A stretch of DNA of 64,000 bases, taken from positions 248,001 through 312,000 of the forward strand of contig NZ_SDLT01000005.1 in assembly GCF_004522235.1 (NCBI RefSeq), read 5' to 3'. How positions within the stretch are numbered: the first letter of the stretch is position 1; each line of letters starts with the position of its first letter. Of this stretch, positions 32,856 through 42,164 are shown one piece after another. This DNA comes from Amycolatopsis nivea. Lineage in GTDB: Bacteria > Actinomycetota > Actinomycetes > Mycobacteriales > Pseudonocardiaceae. A model generated the notes under the pieces. It did not search any database. It saw only the letters and a program-made list of their open reading frames with translations, and had not been told where the DNA came from. The position numbers and the translations under genes are program-made.

Positions 32856-33863
32856 ATGCAAATGCGGCTTTTGGGGCGGACCGGGATCAAGGTCAGCGCC
32901 TACTGCCTCGGCACGATGAAGTTCGGGCAGATCGGCAACCCCGATCACAGCGAGTGCGTCCGGATGGTGCACCGGGCGCTCGACGCGGGCATCAATTTCG
33001 TGGACACCGCTGACGTTTACGGGCCAGGCGGGGAGTCCGAAGAAATCCTCGGCGCGGCGTTGAAGGGCCGCCGCGACGACGTGGTCGTGGCCACGAAAGT
33101 CAACGGCTCGATGGGCCCAGGACGCGGCGGAAGTTCGCGGCGCTGGATCGTCGCGGAGGTGGAACAGTCGTTGCGGCGCTTGCGAACCGACCACCTCGAC
33201 CTGTACCAGCTTCATCACCCCGACCCGAACACCGATCTGGAAGAAACCCTCTCCGCGCTCACCGATCTGGTGCGCAGCGGCAAGGTGCGCGCAGTCGGGT
33301 CCTCGAACTTCCCGGCGTCCGAGATCGTCGAAGCCCAGTGGGTGGCGCAACGCGCGGGCCTGGCCCGGCTGCGGACCGAGCAGCCGACGTACTCGCTGCT
33401 CAACCGGGGGATCGAGAGCGAAATCCTGCCGGTGTGCGACCGGTACGGCATGGGGGTCCTGGTGTGGAGTCCGCTCGCGATGGGACTGCTGACCGGCCGC
33501 TACCGGCCCGGCGGCGAGCGGCTCCGGGAAGCGCAGTTGCGGTTCGTGCCGCGGCACATGAGCGACGAGCGCAAGCACGCGGCGGTCGAGCAGTTCGCTC
33601 AGGTGGCCGACGATGCCGGGCTTTCGCTGACGCATCTGGCGCTGGCGTTCGCGGTCAACCATCCCGTCGTCACGTCCGCGATCCTCGGCCCCCGGACGTT
33701 GCCGCAGCTCGATGACTTACTGGCGGGCGCCGAGACGCGGCTGGACGACGATGTCCTGGACCGGATCGACGAGATCGTCGCGCCGGGCGCCGACGTGGGG
33801 CCGATCGACGTGTCGTACGTTCCGCCGTCGCTTACCGACCCGAAGCTCCGCCGCCGCGGCTGA
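32856..33863 (+). CDS. Aldo/keto reductase
   Basis: A 335-residue NADPH-dependent reductase. It is a TIM barrel with the catalytic tetrad Asp50, Tyr55, Lys81 and His120 (FVDTADVYG, VVATKVNG, LYQLHHPDP). The NADPH site SSNFPASEI and a C-terminal SAILGPRTLPQLDD are typical of the YghZ/Kv-beta-like branch. The ATG follows AGGAAA. It is divergent from the LD-carboxypeptidase gene. Its 3' end overlaps the convergent HTH_42 gene by 32 bp. Confidence 0.9.
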   Translation: MQMRLLGRTGIKVSAYCLGTMKFGQIGNPDHSECVRMVHRALDAGINFVDTADVYGPGGESEEILGAALKGRRDDVVVATKVNGSMGPGRGGSSRRWIVAEVEQSLRRLRTDHLDLYQLHHPDPNTDLEETLSALTDLVRSGKVRAVGSSNFPASEIVEAQWVAQRAGLARLRTEQPTYSLLNRGIESEILPVCDRYGMGVLVWSPLAMGLLTGRYRPGGERLREAQLRFVPRHMSDERKHAAVEQFAQVADDAGLSLTHLALAFAVNHPVVTSAILGPRTLPQLDDLLAGAETRLDDDVLDRIDEIVAPGADVGPIDVSYVPPSLTDPKLRRRG

Positions 33864-35025
33864 TCCGTCCCTGAACCATCGGCGGCACGTAACCGGTCGC
33901 GACCACCTCACCGTCGAACCAGGCGGTGAGTTTCGCGGCTTCCTCTTCCAACGCCGCCGCGGCAGCGAGGGACAACGGTTCGATCGGGACGACCGTCACC
34001 GTCCCGTCCGGCTGCTGCGTCCAGGTCCCGACGATCCGCCCGTTCCACCACGCGGTCGGACCGGCGTTGCCCGCGCCGTCGAAAAGGTGCGGGCCGTGGT
34101 CGCCGAGGTAGAAGTCGCGGCGGCGCCAGCCCATCGTCGTCGGGTCGAGGGTCGGGAGAAGGGCCGCCCAGTCCTGGTCGAGGCGGACCTCCTCGGCATC
34201 GTCGGGGTGCAGCCACGCCGGGGTGCCGTCCTCCAGCAGGGCGGGCGTCGCGCCGACGTCGTCCAGCGCCCGGCGGACCGCGGTTTTCGTCGCGCCGAGC
34301 CACCACACCAGGTCGTCCTCGGTCCCCGGCCCGAACGACCACAGCCAGCGCCGCACCAGTTCCCGGTAGCCTTCGCGTTCGTCCAGCACGCCTGGATCCT
34401 CGCCGAGCCACTGTTCGACCGCCGTCCACACTGGACGGGAGACCTGCCAGCGTCCGGCGTTGTCCCCGCGGACTACCGAACCGCTCGACGCCAGCACGGA
34501 AAGCACCCGGGAGCCGACCGGGGCGAGCACCGCAGGCCGTCCCTCGGCGGCGATCCGCGCGTTCAGCTCGGGAATGCGATCACGCAACTGTGCGGTAGTG
34601 CCGGGTTCATCGCGGATCGCCTGCAACGCCTCGGCGCACCGGTCGGCGACCCACGCCGGGCCGTCGTCTATTCCGGCGAGTTCGGCGTCTTTGGCCAGCC
34701 GTGCGGTCATCTGTTTCGCAACTCGGGCCGACGCACTTCCCCGTGCTGCGGCGAGGAAATCGACCGGAAACGCGAAAACGGTCCGGCGCATCGCCAACTG
34801 CCGCACTACCGTCCGCTTGCCGAACAGAGCGTCCGAAATGGACTCGCGGTCGGCGCGGGACCGGGCGTACGCGGACAGATAGATGCTGCTGGCCTCAGTC
34901 GCGTGCAAGCACGTGACCGCGCGGACGGCGGCCTCCACTCCGGACGCGGCGGTCGCCAACGCGTGCCGCAGCCCGATCCGGTCACGCCGCTCGGCGTCGG
35001 TCACCTTTCGCATGGTTTCGATCAT
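33832..35025 (-). CDS. Winged-helix protein of the HTH_42 (AlkZ/AlkX-like) family
   Basis: A 397-residue protein from ATG 35025; ATG 35013 is an equally good start. It has the HTH_42 layout of several tandem winged helices: RHALATAASGVEAAVRAVTCLHATEASSIYLSAYAR near the N-terminus, RTVFAFPVDFLAAARG, and a C-terminal beta domain with GPTAWWNGRIVGTW. AlkZ members are DNA glycosylases for interstrand crosslinks. Here the usual catalytic glutamine position reads LHAT, as in AlkX-type paralogues with weaker or different activity. Confidence 0.8.
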   Translation of the reverse strand: MIETMRKVTDAERRDRIGLRHALATAASGVEAAVRAVTCLHATEASSIYLSAYARSRADRESISDALFGKRTVVRQLAMRRTVFAFPVDFLAAARGSASARVAKQMTARLAKDAELAGIDDGPAWVADRCAEALQAIRDEPGTTAQLRDRIPELNARIAAEGRPAVLAPVGSRVLSVLASSGSVVRGDNAGRWQVSRPVWTAVEQWLGEDPGVLDEREGYRELVRRWLWSFGPGTEDDLVWWLGATKTAVRRALDDVGATPALLEDGTPAWLHPDDAEEVRLDQDWAALLPTLDPTTMGWRRRDFYLGDHGPHLFDGAGNAGPTAWWNGRIVGTWTQQPDGTVTVVPIEPLSLAAAAALEEEAAKLTAWFDGEVVATGYVPPMVQGRISRGGGASGR

Positions 35026-35119
35026 GCCGGAAGTAGCGGTCACTGCCTGACCGCTACTGCTGCGAGTCTCGGTTCCAGCGCGGGAACGAGTCCGGCGCGG
35101 GAATCGAGGAGTCGAAATC

Positions 35120-35566
35120 ATGGCAGTGCACGCCGTCGCCCACTTGAACTTCCGGGGCGAGGCCAGGGAGGCGCTCGAGTTTTACCGGTCGGTGTTCGGC
35201 GGGGAACTCCGGATCGCCACGTACGGCGACTTCGGCATGCCCCAGGACGCACCCGGCGCGGACCGCGTGGTGTTCGGACAGGTGACGGGCGAGAACGGCT
35301 TCCAGGTGATGGCTTACGACGTGCCGGGCGTCGCGGCGGCCGCCCCGGTCGGCGAGACCACCCGCGAGAACGGGATGACCATCACCACGGAGAAGTTCTT
35401 CCTGTCCGTCAGCGGCGATTCCGTCGACGAGGTCGGTGGATTCTGGAAGAAGCTGTCCGAGGACGCGACGGTCGTCGAGGCGTTCGGCCCGTCGCAGTGG
35501 GCCCCGGCGTTCGGAATGCTCCGGGACCGCTTCGGCGTGACCTGGATTCTGCAGGTCGCCGCGTAG
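35120..35566 (+). CDS. VOC/glyoxalase-like protein (PhnB family)
   Basis: A 148-residue vicinal-oxygen-chelate protein. It has the PhnB-type start HAVAHLNFRGEAREALEFYRSVFGGELRIATYGDFG, a central FFLSVSGDSVDEVGGFW helix, and the terminal DRFGVTWILQ. Proteins of this group bind a metal between two beta-alpha-beta modules, but many are enzymatically undefined. The ATG follows AGGAG. A strong hairpin terminator lies just behind it. Confidence 0.87.
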   Translation: MAVHAVAHLNFRGEAREALEFYRSVFGGELRIATYGDFGMPQDAPGADRVVFGQVTGENGFQVMAYDVPGVAAAAPVGETTRENGMTITTEKFFLSVSGDSVDEVGGFWKKLSEDATVVEAFGPSQWAPAFGMLRDRFGVTWILQVAA

Positions 35567-35569
35567 CCC

Positions 35570-35610
35570 GCCGGTCTGCGGCCGGAGTCCTGCGCCGGCC
35601 GCAGACCGGC
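35570..35610. terminator. Bidirectional hairpin terminator
   Basis: GCCGGTCTGCGGCCGG (35570-35585) and CCGGCCGCAGACCGGC (35595-35610) are perfect 16-bp complements with a 9-nt loop. It lies between the stops of two convergent genes, with TTTC on the right side. Confidence 0.8.
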
Positions 35611-35612
35611 TT

Positions 35613-37043
35613 TCACACCGGGCGCGGCGAGAGACCCTGCTCGAACGCGAGCACCCCGCTCGGGTCGTACTTCGCCGCTGCCGCCCGGAGCGCCGGAAGG
35701 TTCACCCCGTAGTACGCGGTGGCCCAGTCCTGCTGGTCGTCGTTGATGTAGTTGACGTACGCGCCGCCGGTGGCGATCTCCGCCAGCCGTGCCTGGACAT
35801 CGTTCACCTCGTGCTTCGCGGTCTCCCGGTCGACGTCCGGGGCGGCGCTGAGGTAGACCTGCACGTCGCCGAAAACCCCGCGGTGGGCGAACGCGGTGTC
35901 GGTGGGCCGCACGTCGGAGACCGCCGCGTCGAGCGGGTTGATCTCCAGCGCGACCTTGGTCTCGCCGGTGACGAGCGCGCTCAGCCGCGCCGGATCGGCC
36001 TTCTTCGCCAGCACCCGGGAAGCGGCCATGAACCGGCGACGCTCCAAGCTTCCGGACCAGAAATCCATCGCACCCAGGTAGTCCGTCTCCTGGAAACCGC
36101 TGACCGTGCCCTTGACCCCGGCCCGGCGTTCCAGATCGGCGATGAGTTCGCGGGCCTGCTGTTCGCCGCCGAGGAGGCAGCCCGGAACGCCCGCCGCCGG
36201 GTTCGGGCCGCCGAGCACCGAGATGTTCGACCAGAATTCCCTTGGCGCGGCGGTGATCCAGTCCTGCCAGGCCCCGTAGACGTCGGTACCGGATCCCTCG
36301 GGGAAGTTCACCACGAACACGGTGACCCGCGGCGGCGCGGGAACCGTGCGGAAGGTGAACTCCGTGGTGACCCCGAAATTCCCGCCGCCCCCGCCGGTGA
36401 GCGCCCAGCCGAGGTCCGAGCCCGGGTCGACCGAATGCACCCGGAAGTCGCGCGGCGTCACGACTTTCGCGCCTTCCAGGTGGTCGCAGGTGAGTCCGTA
36501 CTTCCGCATCAGGACGCCGATCCCGCCGCCGAGCGCGAGCCCGGCGATGCCGACCGAACCGCACGTGCCGCCCGGCAACGCGCGTCCTTCGGCGGCGAGT
36601 GCGTGATAGACGTCGAGCAACCGCGTGCCCGCACCCACGACGGCGGTGCCGTTCCGGCGGACCTCGACGCGGTTCATCAACTTGAGGTCCGCGACCAATC
36701 CGTTGCCCGGAGTGGAATACGCGACGTAACTGTGCCCGCCGCTGCGCGCCGCGAACTTGACAGTGTATTCCGCGGCGAACTCGAGGCACTTCCGGACGTC
36801 GTCGGCGTCGGCGCACCGGGCGATCGCCGGCGGATAGCGATCGTCGTAGAGCAGGTTGAACGGCGGGCGGATTTCCGCGTAGCCGGCGTCGTTCCGCTGC
36901 AGCAGCGCGCCGCGCAGCCGCCTGCGCAACCTGGCCCAGTCCGGCTCCTTTTCCGCTGCGTGGGCAACGGTTCCGGTCCCGGCGACGGCCGCGCCCGCCG
37001 CGACCGCGGACAACTGCAAAAGACGACGACGGCTCAACGTCAT
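35613..37043 (-). CDS. Tat-exported FAD-linked oxidase (berberine-bridge enzyme type)
   Basis: A 476-residue secreted flavoprotein with a twin-arginine signal (LSRRRLLQL, residues 3-11). The FAD domain carries both covalent attachment residues: His104 in RSGGHSY and Cys161 in GGTCGSVG. The C-terminal BBE motif is YVNYINDDQQDWATAYYG. Bicovalent oxidases of this group act on sugars, alkaloids or polyketides. It is divergent from the MHS permease of the catabolic island and may share its control region, although a sugar or alcohol substrate is only a guess. Confidence 0.87.
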   Translation of the reverse strand: MTLSRRRLLQLSAVAAGAAVAGTGTVAHAAEKEPDWARLRRRLRGALLQRNDAGYAEIRPPFNLLYDDRYPPAIARCADADDVRKCLEFAAEYTVKFAARSGGHSYVAYSTPGNGLVADLKLMNRVEVRRNGTAVVGAGTRLLDVYHALAAEGRALPGGTCGSVGIAGLALGGGIGVLMRKYGLTCDHLEGAKVVTPRDFRVHSVDPGSDLGWALTGGGGGNFGVTTEFTFRTVPAPPRVTVFVVNFPEGSGTDVYGAWQDWITAAPREFWSNISVLGGPNPAAGVPGCLLGGEQQARELIADLERRAGVKGTVSGFQETDYLGAMDFWSGSLERRRFMAASRVLAKKADPARLSALVTGETKVALEINPLDAAVSDVRPTDTAFAHRGVFGDVQVYLSAAPDVDRETAKHEVNDVQARLAEIATGGAYVNYINDDQQDWATAYYGVNLPALRAAAAKYDPSGVLAFEQGLSPRPV

Positions 37044-37147
37044 GGACGACCCCTCCACGGCTCGGCGGCCCGCGCGCACGAGAAGAAACCCGCCGGCCCG
37101 CCCCGAGATTCCCCTTGTCCGACGCCGCCAGCATAGACTAATCTTTC

Positions 37148-37177
37148 CGAAATAGAAGACGCATCTACGGTATTTCG
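37148..37177. promoter_or_regulatory. Inverted-repeat site A of the catabolic island
   Basis: CGAAATA (37148-37154), 16 bp, TATTTCG (37171-37177). The right half, CGGTATTTCG, recurs exactly at 43804-43813 ahead of the creatininase operon. A related CTACAGGTATCCGAAA is read on the minus strand at 45435-45450 ahead of the IclR gene. It lies between the divergent flavin oxidase and permease genes. Confidence 0.5.
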
Positions 37178-37254
37178 AAAATGCGGGATTCGGGGGCGCT
37201 GGGGTCGAGGTCGACCGGCCTTGATCCACCATCGGATCAGGAGGTGCGGGCGAC

Positions 37255-38592
37255 ATGGGCGCAGACCGCTCCGGCTCGGCAGGCTCGGCCCCGGCACGCT
37301 CGGCGCGCCGGTCCGCGGTGCTGGCTTCCAGCATCGGCACGCTGCTCGAGTACTACGACTATTACCTGTTCGGCCTGGCCGCCGCCGTCGTGTTCCCGGC
37401 CGTGTTCTTCCCGTCCGAGGACCCGCTCACCGGGCAGCTGTCGTCGTTCGCCACCTTCGCCGTCGGGTTCGTGCTGCGCCCGGTCGGCGGCATCGTGATC
37501 GGGCACATCGCGGACCGGTTCGGCCGCAAGAAGGCCTTGATCCTCACCATCGTGCTGATGGGGATCGCCACGATTCTCATCGGGGCGCTTCCCGGATACC
37601 GCCAGATCGGCGTCGCGGCCCCGATTCTGCTGGTGATCCTGCGGCTGCTGCAGGGCTTTTCGACCGGCGGCGAAATGGGCGGCGCGATCTCGCTGGCCGT
37701 CGAGCACGCCCCGCCGCGCAAACGCGGTCTCTACGGGGCCCTGCTCCTTTCCGGGGCAGGTGTCGCGCTGCTCATTTCCTCCGGGCTGATGGCGTTGTTC
37801 GCGACGCTTCCCGACCGGGATTTCCTGGCCTGGGGCTGGCGGATCCCGTTCCTGCTCAGCTTCGTGCTGCTGGTCGCGGGCTTGATCATCCGGATGCGCG
37901 TAGGCGAAACGCCGGAGTTCGAACGCGCACGCAAGAAGGACGTCGGCGCGCGCATTCCGCTGGTCGCTGTGCTGCGCCGGCCACGCAATTTGATCTACGG
38001 TGTTCTGTTCGGTTTCGCCAACAGCATCGGCGGCTACGTCATCACCACCTACGGCGCGTCGTATGTCAAAAAGGATCTCGGAATGCCCGCGTCCGTGGCG
38101 CTCACCGCGACCATGGTCGCCGCCGGCGCGCAGATCGTTCTCGCGCCGACCTGGGGCGCGCTGTCCGACCGGATCGGCCGGAAACCGGTGTTCCTCGGCG
38201 GCTGTATCGGGCTCGCCGTGGTGATCTTCCCGGTGTTCTGGTTGTTCGAGACGAAGAACCCGGTCCTCGTGGCGGTCGCGATGGTGCTGGGCTTCTCGGT
38301 GTTCGTGATGGCGATGTCCGCGCTGTCCCAGACGATTCTGTCCGAATTGTTCGACACTCGCTCGCGCGTCACCGGCGTCAACCTGGGATATCAGCTCACT
38401 GCGGTGCTCGGCGGCGGATTCGCGCCGTACCTCAGCGCGTTGCTGGTCGGCGCGACCGGCGCGGTGTGGGGCGTCGGTATTTACGTCATAGCCGGCTGCG
38501 TGCTCAGCGCGATCGCGATGCTGCTGTTGCCCGAACGCGCCGGGCAACCGTTGCCGGAACCGGCCGTTGAACCGAAAGCCGCGACAGTATGA
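37255..38592 (+). CDS. MHS-family MFS metabolite:proton symporter
   Basis: A 445-residue 12-helix permease. It has the MHS signature SIGTLLEYYDYYLFGLAAAVVFP in helix 1 and RFGRKKALI in the 2-3 loop, with a second copy of the loop motif (SDRIGRKPVF) in the C-terminal half. Relatives import organic acids such as citrate, alpha-ketoglutarate, shikimate or betaine-like compounds. The ATG follows AGGAGG. Its stop overlaps the dimethylformamidase-like gene (ATGA), so the imported compound is probably the substrate handled by that protein. Confidence 0.9.
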   Translation: MGADRSGSAGSAPARSARRSAVLASSIGTLLEYYDYYLFGLAAAVVFPAVFFPSEDPLTGQLSSFATFAVGFVLRPVGGIVIGHIADRFGRKKALILTIVLMGIATILIGALPGYRQIGVAAPILLVILRLLQGFSTGGEMGGAISLAVEHAPPRKRGLYGALLLSGAGVALLISSGLMALFATLPDRDFLAWGWRIPFLLSFVLLVAGLIIRMRVGETPEFERARKKDVGARIPLVAVLRRPRNLIYGVLFGFANSIGGYVITTYGASYVKKDLGMPASVALTATMVAAGAQIVLAPTWGALSDRIGRKPVFLGGCIGLAVVIFPVFWLFETKNPVLVAVAMVLGFSVFVMAMSALSQTILSELFDTRSRVTGVNLGYQLTAVLGGGFAPYLSALLVGATGAVWGVGIYVIAGCVLSAIAMLLLPERAGQPLPEPAVEPKAATV

Positions 38593-40169
38593 CCTTGCTG
38601 GGATACGTCAGCGACGAACGCTATCTCGCCCTGCCCGATGTCGCGGTCGAGATCAACGCCGGCGATGCGCACTGGACCGCCCGCTCCACCGCGACCGGCG
38701 CAATCCACGCCGACGTTCCGCCCGGCAACTACCGCGTCACCCTCGCCAAGGACGGCTACGGCGCCAAACACGTCGACCTCGCGCTCGGAGCTGAACCGCA
38801 CCAGTTCCGGCTGCTGTCCGACCAGATTTTCGGTTACCTGTGGCCGAAATGGACCCGCAGCGGCGACGAAGGCGAATTCCGGATCCACAGCCCCGAGCCG
38901 TACCGCCTGAGCCTGTGGCGATACGGCGCGGCGGCCGAGGAGACCGCGCTGATCGGCTGGTTCGACGAACATGCACCGCGCGCCACCGTGCAGGTCACGC
39001 CCGATGGCGACTACACGCAAACCGGCGTGCGGTTCAACGAAAAAGGATACGTCGATCCGTCCCACCGCCAGTACGTCACGGCTCCCGACCGCAGCGGCCT
39101 GTACTACTTCCACGTCGAAGGCGAATCCGGGACCCGGTTTTCGTTTCCCTGGGTAGTCGCGCCACGCCAGCCGACCGCGCCGATCGCCGTCGTCGCGTCC
39201 ACGAACACCTGGAACGCCTACAACAATTTCGGCGGCCGCAGCAATTACATCAACGCCTCCGGTCTCCCTTCCGCGCCAGTTTTGGTGCCCCGCTTGGAAA
39301 TGCCCCGCTACCTGGAATCAAGCTTCAGCGAACACGCCCTGCCCGACGACGCGTACCCGCCGCTCTCCTTTGAACGCCCAGAACCGCTGAACCAGCTCAG
39401 CGCCGACGCCCAGCCGGAGGACCCGATCCGCGGCAGGCAACCGTGTCACCTGGCCGCCGCGGAATGGCGGCTGCTCAGCTGGCTGGAACGCAACGGCTAC
39501 GCGTACGACCTCTACTCCGACGCGCACCTGCACGACGGAACTCTGCCGTTGGACAGCTACCGCACGTTGGTCCTGAGCACGCATCCGGAGTATTGGTCCC
39601 GCGAGATGTACTCCGCGGTCTATTCCTGGGTGCACGATCGCGGCGGAAAACTGGCCAACTTCGGCGGCAATGTCGCGGACTGCGAAGTGGCGTTCTCTTC
39701 GGACGCACTGCGCTTCCGCACCCAGGCCGTCGAGTCCAGTGCGTATGAGAGCCGGATGCACCGCACGTTCCGGCCGACGTCGGAGCTGTTCGGCGTCGTG
39801 TTCACCAGCGCAGGCGCGATGACCGGAGCGCCATACGAGGTCGTCGACCCCAGCCACTGGGCTTTCCGCGGCACCGGCTTGGACAAAGGAGACCTGTTCG
39901 GCGTCCGAAGCCTGCACGAACGGTGCCCCGGCGGTGCTTCCGGACACGAAACCGACAAGACCGGCCTGCACAGTCCACAAGGGACTCACGTACTCGCCCG
40001 CGGCCTGAACCCCGGCGACGGCGGCGGCGAAATCGCTTGCTACGCCACGGCCAGCGGCGGCGAGGTGTTCTCCGTCGGGTCGATCGCCTGGACGTCCGCC
40101 GTGCTGGTAGACGACGGCGTCTCCGCGGTCACGGCAAACGTCCTCGACCGGTTCACCGGACGCTCCTGA
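38589..40169 (+). CDS. N,N-dimethylformamidase large-subunit-like protein
   Basis: A 526-residue protein. Residues 1-75 form a small beta-sandwich like a carboxypeptidase regulatory domain (DVAVEINAGDAHWTARSTATGAIHADVPPGNYRVTLAKDGYG). The rest matches the C-terminal catalytic domain of dimethylformamidase beta subunits (WNAYNNFGGRSNYIN, YSDAHLHDG, VLSTHPEYWSREMYSAV, LANFGGN). In that family these regions hold the mononuclear iron and the amidase centre. No small alpha subunit gene is seen. The amide substrate is unknown. It overlaps the convergent enolase-superfamily gene by 17 bp. Confidence 0.8.
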   Translation: MTLLGYVSDERYLALPDVAVEINAGDAHWTARSTATGAIHADVPPGNYRVTLAKDGYGAKHVDLALGAEPHQFRLLSDQIFGYLWPKWTRSGDEGEFRIHSPEPYRLSLWRYGAAAEETALIGWFDEHAPRATVQVTPDGDYTQTGVRFNEKGYVDPSHRQYVTAPDRSGLYYFHVEGESGTRFSFPWVVAPRQPTAPIAVVASTNTWNAYNNFGGRSNYINASGLPSAPVLVPRLEMPRYLESSFSEHALPDDAYPPLSFERPEPLNQLSADAQPEDPIRGRQPCHLAAAEWRLLSWLERNGYAYDLYSDAHLHDGTLPLDSYRTLVLSTHPEYWSREMYSAVYSWVHDRGGKLANFGGNVADCEVAFSSDALRFRTQAVESSAYESRMHRTFRPTSELFGVVFTSAGAMTGAPYEVVDPSHWAFRGTGLDKGDLFGVRSLHERCPGGASGHETDKTGLHSPQGTHVLARGLNPGDGGGEIACYATASGGEVFSVGSIAWTSAVLVDDGVSAVTANVLDRFTGRS

Positions 40170-41265
40170 ACCCGGCGGCGATATCGTCAGCCACCTCGAC
40201 GCCGAGTCCGGGCGCGTCGCCGAGCCGGACGGTCTGGCCGTCGCTGTTCAACGGCGTCTTGAGGATGTCGCGCTCGTAGTAATGCGCGCCGATGATGTCA
40301 GACGGAATCCGGGCCGACAGTTCAGGCGCAGCACACGCCGCGTGCAACTGGGCCGCCGCGCCAATGCCAAGCTCCCCATTGGAACCGAGCACAACGTCGA
40401 GCCCGAACGCGTTCGCGAGCTGCGCCATCGCCACCACTCTGCCCGGCCCGCCCGCCTTGCCGATGTACAGGCTGACCGCGTCCGCCGCTTCGGCCCGGAT
40501 CACCGACACGAGGTCTTCCGTGCCGAACACGCTTTCATCGGCCACAATGGACAACCCGCGTCCGCGCAACTCCCGCATCCCGGCCAGATCGCCAGGCGTC
40601 ACCGGCTGTTCGAGAAACGCCGGACCCTGGCCGCGCATCAACTCAATCGCCCGGGCAGCGTCTCCGAGCCGGTAACCACCGTTCGCGTCCAGCCCGAGGA
40701 ACGTGTCTGCTCCGACGAGCTCCCGTGCCTCCGCGAGCCGACGCGCGTCTTCTTCAGGATCGAAGCCAATCTTGAGCTTATAGCTGCGAAATCCGGCCGC
40801 GAAGGCTGACTGGTAGACGTCGTGGAGCCGTTGCCCGCTGCCGCTGAGCGAACACTTCACCGGCACCTCAGTCCTTAATGGGCCCCCGAGCGCCACCGCG
40901 AGCGGGACTCCGAGCGTGCGCGCGTACGCGTCCCACAACGCCGTCGAAATCCCGGCTTTGGTGAACGGCGCACCGGCCACCGCCTCGTCCATGCGCCGCT
41001 CAAGATCGGCGATGGGGACGAGCGGCCGGCCGAGGATCGCCGGGGCAAGTGCCTTCTTGATGAGATATTCCGCCGTGCCAGCGTCCTCGCCACTCCACTG
41101 GAGCGTCGCGCTGACCTCGCCCAGCCCGGTCGCACCGTCCGAAGTGGTCACCCGGACCAGCAGGAAGTCGGAATGGTCATGCGTCCCGCGAGCCCCGGCC
41201 ACGACCAGTTCCGGCCGGACGACCGGGCTGACCGCGGTGACCTCGAGGTCGTCGACGGTGTTCAC
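40153..41265 (-). CDS. Enolase-superfamily enzyme (muconate-lactonizing-enzyme subgroup)
   Basis: A 370-residue enzyme with a capping domain and TIM barrel. Catalytic and metal residues are visible: KxK at Lys163/Lys165 (YKLKIG), Asp193 (GLDANGG), Glu219 (FLEQP), Asp243 (VADES) and Lys270 (YIGKAGG). Lysines on both barrel faces place it in the MLE subgroup (cycloisomerases, racemases, epimerases) rather than the mandelate racemase subgroup. It is the last gene of a four-gene operon, and its ATG overlaps the aldolase stop. Confidence 0.88.
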   Translation of the reverse strand: MNTVDDLEVTAVSPVVRPELVVAGARGTHDHSDFLLVRVTTSDGATGLGEVSATLQWSGEDAGTAEYLIKKALAPAILGRPLVPIADLERRMDEAVAGAPFTKAGISTALWDAYARTLGVPLAVALGGPLRTEVPVKCSLSGSGQRLHDVYQSAFAAGFRSYKLKIGFDPEEDARRLAEARELVGADTFLGLDANGGYRLGDAARAIELMRGQGPAFLEQPVTPGDLAGMRELRGRGLSIVADESVFGTEDLVSVIRAEAADAVSLYIGKAGGPGRVVAMAQLANAFGLDVVLGSNGELGIGAAAQLHAACAAPELSARIPSDIIGAHYYERDILKTPLNSDGQTVRLGDAPGLGVEVADDIAAGFRSVR

Positions 41266-42164
41266 AGAAACTCGCGGAACTCGGCGAGAAACCGGTCGAT
41301 CATCCGGATGTCCTCAGCGTCGAGCCGATGCGCGGGCGCGCGACAGTACGGACTGCCGAAGAACCCACGGCGTACGGAAATCAGTTTCTCCGCCGCGATA
41401 ATCCGCTCAGTGTCCAGCATCCAATAGGAAATGTAGGGCAGCAGCCGCCGATGCAACTCGTCGCCGCCCGCTTCGTCGCCGTCCTCGAACCGCCGCCAGA
41501 TCTCCACGTAGATCTCGGTGAACGAACACCCCGGCTGCGTCCCGACCGCCCCGCGCCGGATCGCGTCCGGCAACTGCACGCCCGCATACCCTTCGACCGC
41601 CGGTATCGGCGGATCCCCGGCGGCCAGCTCGGCGATCAACGGTCCAGGCGGGCTGGATTCGACCTTGACCAGCTGCAGATTGGCATGCTTGGCGGCGATC
41701 TTGCGCAGCACATCCGCGTCAAGACTGGTCCCGGTCTCCTCGGGCGCGTACTGCAACACCACCGGAGTCGGCGCGACCGCGTCAAGCACCTCCCGGATGT
41801 GCTTGACCAGCGCTTTCCGTGACGGTTGCAGATAATGCGGCGGCAGAAGATTGATCAAGTCCGCCCCCGCGGCCACGACTTCCTTGGCCCGCTGCACCGC
41901 CAGCCGCGTCGCATGGTCCTGAACCGCGATAATGGCCAGGACGTCCGACCGCGGGTTCGTCTCCGCCAGCAACACCTCGGTCAGCGTGTGCCGCTCGTCC
42001 TCGGCCAACTTGTAGAACTCCGAGGCGAAGCCAGGAAACATCACACTGCCGACCCCGGTCCCGAGCACCTGCCGGATGACCCGCCGGAAGCCGGAAACAT
42101 CGATGTCGCCGTCGTCGGTGAAAGGCACCTCGAGAACGGGAGACACTCCGCGAATAGGCGTCAT
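41262..42164 (-). CDS. Dihydrodipicolinate synthase-family aldolase/lyase
   Basis: A 300-residue TIM-barrel lyase that forms a Schiff base with pyruvate-type substrates. Lys167 (LQLVKVES) is the Schiff-base lysine and Tyr139 (LQYAPEETG) the proton-relay tyrosine. The usual GTTGE substrate loop reads FPGFASEF. It is in the operon with creatininase, amidohydrolase and enolase-superfamily genes, so a catabolic aldolase is likelier than lysine synthesis. The ATG overlaps the amidohydrolase stop (ATGA). Confidence 0.88.
   Translation of the reverse strand: MTPIRGVSPVLEVPFTDDGDIDVSGFRRVIRQVLGTGVGSVMFPGFASEFYKLAEDERHTLTEVLLAETNPRSDVLAIIAVQDHATRLAVQRAKEVVAAGADLINLLPPHYLQPSRKALVKHIREVLDAVAPTPVVLQYAPEETGTSLDADVLRKIAAKHANLQLVKVESSPPGPLIAELAAGDPPIPAVEGYAGVQLPDAIRRGAVGTQPGCSFTEIYVEIWRRFEDGDEAGGDELHRRLLPYISYWMLDTERIIAAEKLISVRRGFFGSPYCRAPAHRLDAEDIRMIDRFLAEFREFL

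Noticed and set aside
35314..37134. A 606-codon minus-strand frame over the flavin oxidase
   Set aside because: It is a shifted-frame shadow of the Tat-exported oxidase, which has complete family motifs in the annotated frame.
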